Source: Vibrio tubiashii (lineage in GTDB: Bacteria > Pseudomonadota > Gammaproteobacteria > Enterobacterales > Vibrionaceae). From it: a stretch of 64,000 bases of DNA. Location of the stretch: positions 2,666,001 through 2,730,000 of the forward strand of contig NZ_CP117029.1 in the NCBI RefSeq assembly GCF_028551255.1, in the 5' to 3' direction. Both the position numbers and the translations under genes were made by a program. Shown here piece by piece: positions 1 to 8,280 of this stretch (position 1 is its first letter; each line of letters opens with the position of its first letter). The notes under the pieces are model-generated. The model saw only the letters and a program-made list of their open reading frames with translations. It had not been told where the DNA came from and made no database searches.

Positions 1-4
1 GTAT

Positions 5-37
5 ATCAAATTTGCCGTTCATATTTCTTCATAAAAT
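5..37 (+). promoter_or_regulatory. Possible FNR-activated promoter of ubiUV (half-site visible)
   Basis: ATCAA at 5-9 is the right half of an FNR box (TTGAT-N4-ATCAA); the left half would lie just outside the window. TAAAAT at 32-37 matches five of six -10 bases. It predicts a start near 44, which puts the box centre about 41.5 bp upstream, the class II FNR spacing. E. coli ubiUV is known to be under Fnr control. Only half the site can be seen, so this is a prediction. Confidence 0.35.
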
Positions 38-75
38 GCTCAGCAAATATAGAACAGACAGTCATGGTGCGAGCA

Positions 76-1089
76 ATGGAACTCCTATGCCCAGCAGGTA
101 ACTTACCTGCCTTAAAAACGGCGATTGATTGTGGTGCTGATGCGGTGTACATCGGATTTAAAGATGACACCAATGCCCGCCACTTCGCTGGTTTGAACTT
201 CACGGGTAAGAAACTCGAAAAAGCCGTTCAATACGTTCACGACAACAACAAGAAAATTCACGTTGCCTTAAACACCTTTGCTCATCCTGATGGATTCGAA
301 CGCTGGACAGAAGCAGTCGACCGCGCGGCGCAAAGTGGTGTAGATGCTTTGATCGTGGCAGACATTGCCGTACTGGAATATGCCGCGCGAAAATACCCAC
401 AGCTTGAACTTCATTTATCAGTGCAAGCCTCAGCAACCAATGTCGCCGCCATTGATTTCTACAAACAGAATTTCAATGTAAAGCGTGTTGTGCTGCCGCG
501 TGTTCTTTCCATTCATCAGGTAAAGCAGCTATCACGCAACATCACCAGTGACGTTGAGCTAGAAGTATTCGCTTTTGGCAGCCTGTGTATCATGTCGGAA
601 GGCCGCTGTTATCTGTCATCGTACATGACAGGTGAATCCCCTAATACCGTAGGTGCTTGCTCTCCGGCTAAATACGTTCGCTGGCAAGAAACGGAAAATG
701 GCCTCGAATCTCGTCTTAATGACATCCTGATTGATCGCTACAGTGAAGGTGAAAATGCGGGCTACCCTACTTTATGTAAAGGGCGATTCACGGCGGACTT
801 GGATGAGCAAACTAAGGCTTATCATGCACTGGAAGAGCCGACCAGCTTGAATACGCTATCTATGCTGCCCGAACTCTTTGCCGCTAATGTTGCCTCCGTC
901 AAGATTGAAGGTCGCCAACGCAGCCCAGCTTACGTTGAGCAAGTGACCCGCACTTGGCGAGCCGCAATCGACCGTTACTTGGCAAACCCAGAGGGCTATC
1001 AAGTAGAGCCAAGCTGGAATGCAACACTCGCTAATGTATCAGAAGGTACGCAAACCACACTTGGCGCATACCACCGTAAATGGCAGTAG
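76..1089 (+). CDS. ubiU: UbiU, O2-independent ubiquinone hydroxylation protein (U32 family)
   Basis: UbiU and UbiV form an Fe-S heterodimer that, with UbiT, hydroxylates ubiquinone precursors without O2, so the cell can make ubiquinone anaerobically. The 337-aa product begins [14 protein letters not shown] and aligns end to end with E. coli YhbU, finishing GAYHRKWQ. The four cluster cysteines are present at about C171, C178, C195 and C234, in the [20 protein letters not shown] and TLCKGR contexts. An in-frame ATG at 64 would add four residues; 76 is chosen because the family starts at MELL. ubiV follows 34 bp downstream. ubiT is not in the window and may lie off the left edge. Confidence 0.95.
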   Translation: MELLCPAGNLPALKTAIDCGADAVYIGFKDDTNARHFAGLNFTGKKLEKAVQYVHDNNKKIHVALNTFAHPDGFERWTEAVDRAAQSGVDALIVADIAVLEYAARKYPQLELHLSVQASATNVAAIDFYKQNFNVKRVVLPRVLSIHQVKQLSRNITSDVELEVFAFGSLCIMSEGRCYLSSYMTGESPNTVGACSPAKYVRWQETENGLESRLNDILIDRYSEGENAGYPTLCKGRFTADLDEQTKAYHALEEPTSLNTLSMLPELFAANVASVKIEGRQRSPAYVEQVTRTWRAAIDRYLANPEGYQVEPSWNATLANVSEGTQTTLGAYHRKWQ

Positions 1090-1123
1090 AGCTTTACTTG
1101 TAGAAAGAACAATGGAAAACAAC

Positions 1124-2002
1124 ATGAAATATGCACTCGGCCCGCTACTCTACTTCTGGCCAAAGCAAGATGTCGAAGCGTTTTATGAGCAAGCGAAAAC
1201 CAGCTCGGCAGATATTATCTATCTGGGTGAGAGTGTCTGTTCAAAACGCCGCGAGATGAAACCAGCGCACTGGTTTGAGATAGCAAAGGAGCTCAGCAAG
1301 ACTGGTAAGCAAGTCGTGTTGTCGACAATGGCATTGCTCGAAGCACCAAGTGAAGTCAACGTAATGAAGAAGTACATCGACAATGGTGACTTCGCTATTG
1401 AAGCCAACGATGTCTCTGCGATTCAACTTGCCTCTGAGCGTAAAGTGCCTTTCGTTGTCGGCCCTGCCGTGAATACCTACAATGCGCACACCTTAAACTT
1501 GTTCTTAAAACAAGGCATGACTCGTTGGTGTATGCCGGTAGAGCTATCTCGTGAGTGGCTAGGTAATGTGCTTAACCAATGTGATGAGATCGGTATTAAA
1601 GGTAAGTTTGAAGTCGAGGTATTCAGCCACGGTTATCTCCCCCTTGCCTACTCTGCGCGCTGCTTCACTGCCCGTGCAGAAAATAAGGCCAAGGATGATT
1701 GCGAGACTTGCTGTATCAAATATCCAACGGGCATTCAGGTAAGCAGCCAAGAAGGACAAGAGGTGTTTAATCTCAATGGTATCCAGACTCAGTCAGGCTA
1801 CTGTTACAACCTCATTAATGATTTACCAAGCATGCAAGGATTGGTTGATGTAGTTCGCTTAAGCCCACTGGGTCTTGATACTTTCTCACAAGTAGATAAA
1901 TTCCGAGCGAATGAGCAAGGAGCCAGCCCTAGCCAAATAGAAAGCAGACAGTGTAATGGCTACTGGCACCAACTAGCCGGTTTAGAAGTGAAAACTCTCT
2001 AG
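1124..2002 (+). CDS. ubiV: UbiV, O2-independent ubiquinone hydroxylation protein (U32 family)
   Basis: Partner of UbiU in the Fe-S complex for anaerobic ubiquinone hydroxylation. From ATG 1124 the product is 292 aa ([14 protein letters not shown]), the same length as E. coli YhbV. Expected [4Fe-4S] ligands are C39 (GESVCSKRR) and the later ARCFTAR and CETCCIKYP cysteines. An open frame extends upstream into ubiU and another ATG lies at 1112, but 1124 matches the family start. ubiU ends 34 bp before, so the two are very probably co-transcribed. A hairpin terminator follows at 2026-2048. Confidence 0.95.
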   Translation: MKYALGPLLYFWPKQDVEAFYEQAKTSSADIIYLGESVCSKRREMKPAHWFEIAKELSKTGKQVVLSTMALLEAPSEVNVMKKYIDNGDFAIEANDVSAIQLASERKVPFVVGPAVNTYNAHTLNLFLKQGMTRWCMPVELSREWLGNVLNQCDEIGIKGKFEVEVFSHGYLPLAYSARCFTARAENKAKDDCETCCIKYPTGIQVSSQEGQEVFNLNGIQTQSGYCYNLINDLPSMQGLVDVVRLSPLGLDTFSQVDKFRANEQGASPSQIESRQCNGYWHQLAGLEVKTL

Positions 2003-2025
2003 TTCTCTGTTGTCACAAATACTAC

Positions 2026-2048
2026 AAAGGGCTCAACTGAGCCCTTTT
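2026..2048. terminator. Intrinsic terminator between ubiV and the MATE gene
   Basis: AAAGGGCTCA (2026-2035) pairs with TGAGCCCTTT (2038-2047). The T-rich end on the plus strand and the A-rich start make it usable from both sides by the convergent ubiUV and MATE genes. Confidence 0.75.
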
Positions 2049-2051
2049 CTA

Positions 2052-3389
2052 TTAAGCAATCGCTTGTTCCGTTTGGTGAGTCCGATAACGACGTAGGTCT
2101 CTCATCAGAATCACAATAACGACCACACTCAGTGCAATATTGGACAGTGGGAAAGCAAGCCAGATACCGGGAACACCAAAAAACTTCGGCATGATGTAAA
2201 GGAAAGGCAATTGCACTAACATGTTTCCGATGGTAACAAACAAGGCTTTGCTTCCCTTATCAACAGCTTGGTAATACGCAGCAGCCACCACTAAGAAACC
2301 ATCCAAGAATAGCGAGAAAATATGTAAGCGAATACCCAACACAGTATTCTCGATGAGTTGCGTATCGGTCGCATTAAACACCGACACAAACTCGCGTGGG
2401 AATAAGTTGAGTACAGCGACAAATGCTATCCCGACAACAATAGCGGTAGTCATTGCAACTTTAAGCAACTTGCTAATATTCTCTTGATTATTAGCTCCAT
2501 GGTTATAACTGACTAACGGCTGCATGCCATTAGCAATACCTTCCGCAGTAAGATAGTAGACCGTAATGATGTAACCCAAGATTGCGTAAGCACCAATGAT
2601 CAGCACGTCACCATACTGAGCAAATAGGTTGTTGTGCAGTGCCACCATCACAGAGCCATACGCATACATAAAGAAGCTCGGTAGACCGATCGCAAAGATT
2701 TTCGGCACAACCGTTATTTTTAAACGTAGATCTCTAACTGTTAGCTTTAGCTTCGCCCTATTGGAAAAGAAATAAGCCAAACCAAGCAAAGTAACTACTG
2801 CCTGCGCAATTGCAGTCGCCAAAGCCGCTCCGGTTAATTCCCAATCCCAGACTGCAATCATCAAGTAATCGAGAGCGATATTAATTACCGCACCGATCAC
2901 CATTAGCAGCGTGGCAATATTGGGGCTGTCATCGTTACGCAGCAAAAACGGCATCGCAATTGAGCCTAAAGTAAATACGCTCGCACCTATCAAAATATCA
3001 AGGTACTGCATGCCAAGATCAAAGACTCGCCCTTCCGCTCCTTGCCAAATCAGAAAGTACTCTGAGAAGAAATAGAGCACACCAGAGACTACTGGGGTCA
3101 AAACCAATAGCAACATTAACCCAGTAGCCAAGATATGCTTAGCCGCAAGGTTGTCTTTCGCCCCTTGGCGTATTGAAGCGAGTGCACCAGTGCCAACTCC
3201 CAATAGCATACCAATGCCAAGAATCGAACCGATAACTGGCCAAGCGACATTAATACCCGCTAAACCATCGGCTCCTACATAGCGTCCAATAAATATTCCA
3301 TCCACCACTTGATACAAACCATTGACTAGCATCGCTGCCACGGTTGGGATGGTATACTTCCAAAACTGTTTATAAATGGATGTTTGCAT
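2052..3389 (-). CDS. MATE family multidrug efflux transporter
   Basis: A 445-aa polytopic membrane protein of the MATE (MatE, DinF/MepA-like) family, expected to export drugs or cationic compounds in exchange for Na+ or H+. The N-terminus (LVNGLYQVVDGIFIGRYVG) matches the family's first helices, and about twelve hydrophobic segments occur in two similar halves. No substrate can be assigned. It lies directly downstream of a divergent-free MarR gene on the same strand (45 bp gap), and a perfect palindrome (3402-3420) sits 13 bp before its start, identical in core to one before marR. This suggests local drug-responsive repression. Confidence 0.9.
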   Translation of the reverse strand: MQTSIYKQFWKYTIPTVAAMLVNGLYQVVDGIFIGRYVGADGLAGINVAWPVIGSILGIGMLLGVGTGALASIRQGAKDNLAAKHILATGLMLLLVLTPVVSGVLYFFSEYFLIWQGAEGRVFDLGMQYLDILIGASVFTLGSIAMPFLLRNDDSPNIATLLMVIGAVINIALDYLMIAVWDWELTGAALATAIAQAVVTLLGLAYFFSNRAKLKLTVRDLRLKITVVPKIFAIGLPSFFMYAYGSVMVALHNNLFAQYGDVLIIGAYAILGYIITVYYLTAEGIANGMQPLVSYNHGANNQENISKLLKVAMTTAIVVGIAFVAVLNLFPREFVSVFNATDTQLIENTVLGIRLHIFSLFLDGFLVVAAAYYQAVDKGSKALFVTIGNMLVQLPFLYIMPKFFGVPGIWLAFPLSNIALSVVVIVILMRDLRRYRTHQTEQAIA

Positions 3390-3401
3390 GTATTGTTACT
3401 C

Positions 3402-3420
3402 TAGTTAGCAAGGCTAACTA
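3402..3420. promoter_or_regulatory. Palindromic operator, probable MarR site upstream of the MATE gene
   Basis: TAGTTAGC (3402-3409), spacer AAG, then GCTAACTA (3413-3420): perfect 8-bp arms. It lies 13-31 bp upstream of the MATE start. The core GTTAGC-N3-GCTAAC recurs at 3861-3875 before marR. Assignment to this MarR protein is inference from position and repetition. Confidence 0.6.
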
Positions 3421-3434
3421 AATAGTTAAATGTA

Positions 3435-3857
3435 TTACGACAGTGTTTTGTTTAACAAGCTAATTAGCTGTGCCGCTTCTTGATCGGATAACTTTGCATG
3501 CATCGTCTGCGCAACTTCTTTATAGACGACCTTTTCTAGCGACATAGCATTCATCGCATTTTCTGTTAGCACCACTTTCTTTGAACGCGCATCTTCATTA
3601 CACGAGATGCGTTCTACCAATCCTTTCTTCTCTAGTCGTACGACCATATTTGAAGCAGAAGGCTTGGTCACTTTCATTTCGCTGGCTAAGTCCGTGATCC
3701 GTACCCCTTCAGGAAACGCTTGGACGACTCGTAAATAATCAAACTCATTAAAGCTCAACAGCGACAAGGGATCTTCTTTCGCATAGACGCGCCATGCTTT
3801 GGAACAAAAGCGCTCTAACTCTATTAAGCTGGTTTCTAAATTCATAGGTAAACTCAT
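3435..3857 (-). CDS. MarR family transcriptional regulator
   Basis: A 140-aa winged-helix regulator. The central region (about 45-95) has the MarR pattern: helix-turn-helix VRITDLASEMKVTKPSASNMVVRLEKKGLVER, then the wing with the RSKKVVLT strand. It probably represses itself and the adjacent MATE exporter, since the same palindrome precedes both genes. The palindrome is directly upstream of the ATG at 3857, leaving no recognisable ribosome binding site. A second in-frame ATG at 3845 (MNLETSL) is an equally possible start. Ligand unknown. Confidence 0.9.
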   Translation of the reverse strand: MSLPMNLETSLIELERFCSKAWRVYAKEDPLSLLSFNEFDYLRVVQAFPEGVRITDLASEMKVTKPSASNMVVRLEKKGLVERISCNEDARSKKVVLTENAMNAMSLEKVVYKEVAQTMHAKLSDQEAAQLISLLNKTLS

Positions 3858-3860
3858 TTA

Positions 3861-3875
3861 GTTAGCCAAGCTAAC
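3861..3875. promoter_or_regulatory. Palindromic operator upstream of marR
   Basis: GTTAGC (3861-3866), spacer CAA, GCTAAC (3870-3875). It has the same 6-bp arms and 3-bp spacer as the site at 3404-3418, and abuts the marR start codon, as expected for autorepression. Confidence 0.6.
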
Positions 3876-3904
3876 AATATTAGCGACAGATTGGTTAACA
3901 AGCA

Positions 3905-3934
3905 ATAAAAAAGCGCTGAAATCAGCGCTTTTCT
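3905..3934 (-). terminator. Terminator of nlpI
   Basis: AAGCGCTGA (3911-3919) pairs with TCAGCGCTT (3922-3930). On the minus strand the stem is followed by a run of six T. It lies 20 bp beyond the nlpI stop. Confidence 0.8.
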
Positions 3935-3953
3935 GTACCAAGGAGTGTCGGCC

Positions 3954-4883
3954 CTATTGAGTTGGACTTGCGGCTTGCTTTGCTTTTGCCCTTGCAATGA
4001 CCTGCGCTTGCAGGTCTTCATAGATATTAGTCAGCTCTAGTATTGCGTATCTGTGCTCGACATACTCAAAAACGTTGAACGAGATAGCAAGACGGTAGAA
4101 TGAAATCGCTTTAGCAATATCTTGCTCTGAGTCGCTTTCTTGGTAACGCTTGCCTAGATAGAAGTAAGCTTCCGTCAGGTGTTGGGCAAGTACGACTTTA
4201 TCGCGTGTGCTTTCGACAATCGCTTTGAATGCTTGCTTTTCAGAAATCTCACCCAAAGTAATCGCGACCATAATCCAACCCCACTTGTCATTGCGGTTTT
4301 GGTAACTCTGCTCAAGCTCTTGCCTAGCGATTTCCGGTGATATCTCTGACTTAATAATGTAGAGCCACAACGCGCTGAATGGATCACTCGGTTCTTGATT
4401 ATAATGCTGCTGCATCTCTTCTAAAGCGAGATCAAAACGACCACCATAATAGAGCGCAATGGCTCTGTTACGTGCCGCATAACTATTATCTGGTGCCAAC
4501 TCTAAAGCCGAATCAAAGGCATCGTAAGCTGCATCGAAATTGCGCTTTTCAGTAAAGTAGACACCCAGTAAGTTGAACAGATCCGCTTGCGCTGGATAAA
4601 TAGCAAGAGACTGTTCGTAGTCTAATCTCGCTAGATTGCGTAAACCTACGCTGTCATAGTAGTTGCCACGTTCGTAGAGTATTTTCGCGCGTGTTTCATT
4701 GGGTAGATCTGTTCTGCCAAGAAGTTGGCTTAAACGTGCGATCTGAACCTCTTGCTGCAAGCTAGGTTGAAGCGCTTCTACCATAGGCGGCAGCACCCAC
4801 TCAGCTTGTTGGTTCGATGTTGATGCACAGCCTGCTGTCACTAACAAGGCCAGGCTAAGCGTTGCGGTTTGAAACCATTTCAC
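3954..4883 (-). CDS. nlpI: Lipoprotein NlpI, TPR-containing
   Basis: Outer-membrane lipoprotein that in E. coli acts as an adaptor for peptidoglycan endopeptidases and the protease Prc. The 309-aa product has a signal peptide ending in the lipobox VTAGC (Cys19). TPR-type helices run from about 60 to 170 (LYERGNYYDSVGLRNLARLDYEQ, LFNLLGVYFTEKRNFDAAYDAF, ARNRAIALYYGGRFDLA), plus one more near 235-270. E. coli NlpI is 294 aa with the same repeat layout. It follows pnp on the same strand, the arrangement conserved in enterics, with a terminator (4928-4956) between them. Confidence 0.95.
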   Translation of the reverse strand: MKWFQTATLSLALLVTAGCASTSNQQAEWVLPPMVEALQPSLQQEVQIARLSQLLGRTDLPNETRAKILYERGNYYDSVGLRNLARLDYEQSLAIYPAQADLFNLLGVYFTEKRNFDAAYDAFDSALELAPDNSYAARNRAIALYYGGRFDLALEEMQQHYNQEPSDPFSALWLYIIKSEISPEIARQELEQSYQNRNDKWGWIMVAITLGEISEKQAFKAIVESTRDKVVLAQHLTEAYFYLGKRYQESDSEQDIAKAISFYRLAISFNVFEYVEHRYAILELTNIYEDLQAQVIARAKAKQAASPTQ

Positions 4884-4927
4884 AAATAAATACTCCTGTT
4901 GCTAGGCTGCTACCTAGCGTCTTCCGC

Positions 4928-4956
4928 ATAAAAAAAGGGAGCCTAATGCTCCCTTT
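4928..4956 (-). terminator. Terminator of pnp
   Basis: AAAGGGAGC (4934-4942), loop CTAAT, GCTCCCTTT (4948-4956). The minus strand carries a long T run after the stem. It lies between pnp and nlpI, so nlpI may need read-through or its own promoter. Confidence 0.8.
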
Positions 4957-5016
4957 ATAACATGCTTTTAGCAAAATAGGCTAATTCGCAGAACCTGCCT
5001 ATTTACTTAAATCGCA

Positions 5017-7149
5017 TTATGCGTCAGTTGCTGGCTTCTCTTCTGAAGCTGCTTCTTCAGTCTTTTCAACTGCTTCTTTCATGCTTAGACGTACGCGGCC
5101 TTGACGGTCAATCTCAAGAACTTTTACTTGAACTTCTTGACCTTCAGCTAGGTAGTCAGACACTTTCTCAACACGCTTGTCAGCGATTTGTGAGATGTGT
5201 ACTAGACCATCTTTACCTGGCAGGATAGTTACGAATGCACCGAAGTCTGCTAGACGCGCTACTTTACCTGTGTAGATGCGACCTACTTCAACTTCTGCAG
5301 TGATCTCTTCGATACGACGAATTGCTTCTTTCGCAGCTGTACCTTCAGTTGCAGCAATCTTGATTGTACCGTCGTCTTCGATTTCGATAGTAGTACCTGT
5401 CTCTTCAGTTAGAGCACGGATAACTGCACCACCTTTACCGATAACGTCTTTGATCTTCTCAGCGCTGATCTTCATTGTATGAATACGCGGAGCGAACTCA
5501 GAGATATCTTCACGAGCACCAGAGATAGCTTCATCCATTACAGATAGGATGTGCTTACGTGCACCTTGCGCTTGGTTAAGAGCAATTTGCATGATCTCTT
5601 TAGTGATGCCTTCGATCTTGATATCCATCTGAAGTGCAGTGATACCAGTGTTAGTACCTGCTACTTTAAAGTCCATGTCACCTAGGTGGTCTTCGTCACC
5701 AAGGATGTCAGAAAGAACAACGAAATCGTCGCCTTCTTTAACAAGACCCATTGCGATACCCGCAACAGAAGACTTGATTGGCACGCCAGCGTCCATAAGT
5801 GCTAGAGAAGTACCACATACAGAAGCCATTGAAGAAGAACCGTTAGATTCTGTGATTTCCGATACAACACGTACTGTGTATGGGAACTCATCAACAGAAG
5901 GCATTACTGCAGCAATACCACGCTTAGCGAGTTTACCGTGGCCGATTTCACGGCGCTTAGGAGAACCAACAAAACCTGTTTCACCAACACAGTATGGAGG
6001 GAAGTTGTAGTGTAGTAGGAAGTGATCTTTACGCTCACCTGTTAGCTCATCGATGATTTGAGCATCGCGCTGCGTACCTAGAGTCGCAGTTACTAGAGCC
6101 TGAGTTTCACCACGAGTAAATAGTGATGAACCGTGAGTACGTGGAAGAACACCAGTACGTACGTCTAGCGCACGAACCATATCTTTTTCACGACCATCGA
6201 TACGTGGGTTACCAGCGATGATGCTGCGACGTACCACTGTCTTCTCTAGATCGTGGAAGATAGTGTGGATTTCTTTGGTGTTTGCTTCTGGATCTTCAGC
6301 AAGCAGTACTTCGTTTACTTCACCAGCGATCTCGTGGATGCGGTCGTAACGAGCCATCTTCTCAGTGATTTGGTAAGCTTCAACAAGTTTCGCTTCTGCT
6401 AGCTCAGCAATCTTGTTTACAAGCGCAGTGTTCTCTTCAGGAGCAACCCAATCCCAAGCAGGAGTAGCAACTTCAGCTTTGAATTCGTTGATTGCATTGA
6501 TAACAGCTTGCTGTTGATCGTGACCAAATACTACCGCAGATAGCATCTCTTCTTCAGTTAGGTTGTCCGCTTCTGACTCAACCATAAGTACTGCTGATTC
6601 AGTACCTGCAACAACTAGGTCTAGCTTAGATGTTTCTAGCTCAGTGTTGCTTGGGTTAAGAACAAGTTGACCGTCAATGTGACCAACGCGCGCTGCACCG
6701 ATAGGACCGTTGAACGGGATACCAGAGATAGCAAGTGCTGCTGAAGTACCGATCATTGTTGGGATATCTGGCTGTACGTCTGGGTTCACAGATACTACAG
6801 TTGCGATAACTTGTACTTCGTTTTTGAATGCATCTGGGAATAGAGGACGGATTGGACGGTCGATTAGACGAGCCGTTAGCGTCTCACCTTCAGAAGGACG
6901 GCCTTCACGCTTGAAGAAACCACCAGGGATTTTACCCGCTGCGTAAGTACGCTCTTGGTAGTTAACCGTTAGAGGGAAGAAGTCTTGACCTTCTACCGCT
7001 TCTTTTTTACCCACTACAGAAACGAATACTGCTGTATCGTCCATAGTAACCATTACTGCAGCCGTAGCTTGACGTGCGATAACGCCAGTCTCTAGAGTAA
7101 CTGTGTGGTTACCGTACTGGAACGTTTTAACAACTGGTTTTTCGAACAT
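5017..7149 (-). CDS. pnp: Polyribonucleotide nucleotidyltransferase (PNPase)
   Basis: Phosphorolytic 3'-5' exoribonuclease and degradosome component. The 710-aa product has two RNase PH domains (about 5-215 and 300-545), a KH domain (about 553-615, [19 protein letters not shown]) and an S1 domain (about 620-690, [18 protein letters not shown]), the full family architecture. The frame is open a further 13 codons upstream, but the family start MFEKPVVK at 7149 has an AAGGAA site 6 bp before it. It lies downstream of rpsO; a long leader hairpin (7225-7297) suits the RNase III/PNPase autoregulation known from E. coli. Confidence 0.97.
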   Translation of the reverse strand: MFEKPVVKTFQYGNHTVTLETGVIARQATAAVMVTMDDTAVFVSVVGKKEAVEGQDFFPLTVNYQERTYAAGKIPGGFFKREGRPSEGETLTARLIDRPIRPLFPDAFKNEVQVIATVVSVNPDVQPDIPTMIGTSAALAISGIPFNGPIGAARVGHIDGQLVLNPSNTELETSKLDLVVAGTESAVLMVESEADNLTEEEMLSAVVFGHDQQQAVINAINEFKAEVATPAWDWVAPEENTALVNKIAELAEAKLVEAYQITEKMARYDRIHEIAGEVNEVLLAEDPEANTKEIHTIFHDLEKTVVRRSIIAGNPRIDGREKDMVRALDVRTGVLPRTHGSSLFTRGETQALVTATLGTQRDAQIIDELTGERKDHFLLHYNFPPYCVGETGFVGSPKRREIGHGKLAKRGIAAVMPSVDEFPYTVRVVSEITESNGSSSMASVCGTSLALMDAGVPIKSSVAGIAMGLVKEGDDFVVLSDILGDEDHLGDMDFKVAGTNTGITALQMDIKIEGITKEIMQIALNQAQGARKHILSVMDEAISGAREDISEFAPRIHTMKISAEKIKDVIGKGGAVIRALTEETGTTIEIEDDGTIKIAATEGTAAKEAIRRIEEITAEVEVGRIYTGKVARLADFGAFVTILPGKDGLVHISQIADKRVEKVSDYLAEGQEVQVKVLEIDRQGRVRLSMKEAVEKTEEAASEEKPATDA

Positions 7150-7224
7150 TGTTATTCCTTTTGGGATAGCTCTGTTTAATAAGAGCAATTGTGTTAGCCC
7201 AAGGCATTACATGCTTAAACAGTC

Positions 7225-7297
7225 TAGAGTTTAGTTTGTAGCTCCCAATCGACCACTTACGACCGGAATCAAACGAGAAGCTAGAAACTAAATTCTA
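7225..7297 (-). promoter_or_regulatory. pnp leader hairpin (probable RNase III/PNPase autoregulatory element)
   Basis: The arms 7225-7243 and 7279-7297 are complementary at 17 of 19 positions, with one further C-G pair inside. They form a long stem about 75 nt upstream of the pnp start. In E. coli an equivalent double-stranded leader is cut by RNase III and then removed by PNPase, lowering pnp expression. The structure is seen; the function is inferred from that family knowledge. Confidence 0.7.
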
Positions 7298-7342
7298 TAA
7301 CTGCATACGATGTAATTGTAATGCAATGAGCAAATAGAAAAT

Positions 7343-7380
7343 GCCGATAGATATCGGCCGCCGTAGTATAGCGGGATTAA
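7343..7380 (-). promoter_or_regulatory. Candidate internal pnp promoter with adjacent small hairpin
   Basis: On the minus strand TATACT (plus AGTATA, 7375-7380) is a good -10 box between the rpsO terminator and the pnp leader; no convincing -35 is seen. A perfect inverted repeat GCCGAT-N4-ATCGGC (7343-7358) follows. E. coli pnp has its own promoter in this position. Confidence 0.35.
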
Positions 7381-7425
7381 TTCGGTTTGGCTAAGCTATA
7401 GCAACCAAAATAACTAACGGGCAAC

Positions 7426-7451
7426 AAAAAAGGGGCTAAAAGCCCCTTTTT
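7426..7451 (-). terminator. Terminator of rpsO
   Basis: GGGGCT (7432-7437), loop AAA, AGCCCC (7441-7446), flanked by A and T runs. It separates rpsO from pnp. Confidence 0.8.
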
Positions 7452-7478
7452 CGACAAACTGTTCTATGCAGCCGCTGA

Positions 7479-7748
7479 TTAGCGACGTAGGCCTAGACGC
7501 TTGATTAGGTCTTGGTAACGAGAAAGGTTTTTGCCTTTCAGGTAGTCAAGAAGCTTACGACGGCTAGAAACCATGCGTAGAAGACCACGACGGCTGTGGT
7601 GATCGCCTTTGTGAGCTTTGAAGTGACCTTGTAGGTGGTTGATAGAAGCAGTCAGTAGAGCTACTTGTACTTCTGGTGAACCAGTATCGCCTTCAGAGCG
7701 CGCGTATTCTGCAACGATTGCTGCTTTAGTTTCTGCATTCAGAGACAT
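7479..7748 (-). CDS. rpsO: 30S ribosomal protein S15
   Basis: Primary 16S rRNA-binding protein of the small subunit platform. The 89-aa length is exactly the usual one. Recognisable segments are [36 protein letters not shown] and the C-terminal [17 protein letters not shown] ribosome binding site precedes ATG 7748. It has its own sigma-70 promoter (7823-7851) and a terminator before pnp. Confidence 0.98.
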   Translation of the reverse strand: MSLNAETKAAIVAEYARSEGDTGSPEVQVALLTASINHLQGHFKAHKGDHHSRRGLLRMVSSRRKLLDYLKGKNLSRYQDLIKRLGLRR

Positions 7749-7822
7749 AATTCTCTCCTAAATAAGAGTAGGTTGATATTTGTGCCAGCCAATCTCTGAT
7801 TCAGCCGACACGAGAAGCGCGA

Positions 7823-7851
7823 ATTATAGGGGATGTACACAGGTTAAGCAA
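7823..7851 (-). promoter_or_regulatory. Sigma-70 promoter of rpsO
   Basis: On the minus strand TTGCTT (plus 7846-7851) and a perfect TATAAT (plus 7823-7828) are separated by 17 bp, followed by a GC-rich discriminator. It lies about 75 bp upstream of the rpsO start. Confidence 0.65.
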
Positions 7852-7900
7852 TAGGTATTTGTGCGCTTCGCTTGAGAAGCGGATGCAGGAGTTGGGAGGC

Positions 7901-7920
7901 GGGAACGGACTGCGTCCTAC
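7901..7920 (-). repeat. Mini-hairpin module, inverted copy
   Basis: Read on the minus strand it is GTAGGACGCAGTCCGTTCCC: stem GGAC, loop GCA, stem GTCC, tail GTTCCC. It is the same module as the copies at 8127-8215 and 34449-34511, but in opposite orientation and directly before the 8-bp array. Confidence 0.7.
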
Positions 7921-7924
7921 GGAG

Positions 7925-8042
7925 AACTGGAAAACTGGAAAACTGGAAAACTGGAAAACTGGAAAACTGGAAAACTGGAAAACTGGAAAACTGGAAAACT
8001 GGAAAACTGGAAAACTGGAAAACTGGAAAACTGGAAAACTGG
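7925..8042. repeat. Tandem array of 8-bp unit AAAACTGG, about 15 copies
   Basis: AACTGG followed by 14 uninterrupted exact AAAACTGG units (118 bp), in the spacer between the divergent rpsO and mtn genes. Open frames through it encode an artificial 8-residue repeat and are not genes. Related arrays occur at 34329 and 45472. A perfect array of this length is expected to vary in copy number by replication slippage. Confidence 0.97.
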
Positions 8043-8126
8043 AGGATTGTATTTTCTAGGAGAGAAGTTCTGTCAACACCTTCTAAGCCATCGGCTCTAT
8101 CAACTTAGCCTCAACAGTCACCTCTC

Positions 8127-8215
8127 GTAGGGCGAAGCCCGATCCCGTTTTCCCGAAACGAAGTGTTCCATAGGACAAAGTCCGTTCCCTATTCCGTAGG
8201 GCGTAGCCCGTTCCC
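8127..8215 (+). repeat. Cluster of mini-hairpin modules (REP-like)
   Basis: Three clear modules lie at 8127-8146 (GGGC-GAA-GCCC), 8170-8189 (GGAC-AAA-GTCC) and 8196-8215 (GGGC-GTA-GCCC), each ending CGWTCCC. A decayed fourth is near 8155-8169. The first 63 bp (8127-8189) match 34449-34511 with only three differences. The rest of the 7749-8280 spacer shows no gene. Confidence 0.85.
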
Positions 8216-8280
8216 ATCCTTCCCTTTTCTGTTACACTTAGCCTATCCAAACCTACCTATTTGAATTAACAGGATTCCTT

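Noticed and set aside
6..203. Minus-strand frame at the left edge as a possible ubiT end
   Set aside because: Most of it overlaps ubiU in the opposite sense and it shows no UbiT features; a ubiT gene, if present, lies beyond the edge.
5017..7188. pnp starting at 7188 with 13 extra residues
   Set aside because: The family start MFEKPVV at 7149 has a good ribosome site; the extension lies in the structured leader.
7925..8042. CRISPR array
   Set aside because: Units are 8 bp, contiguous and without spacers; no cas genes in the window.
7859..8108. Open frames with an ENWKTGKL-type 8-residue repeat
   Set aside because: They are simply translations of the 8-bp tandem DNA array; there is no ribosome site and the same repeat reads through more than one frame.
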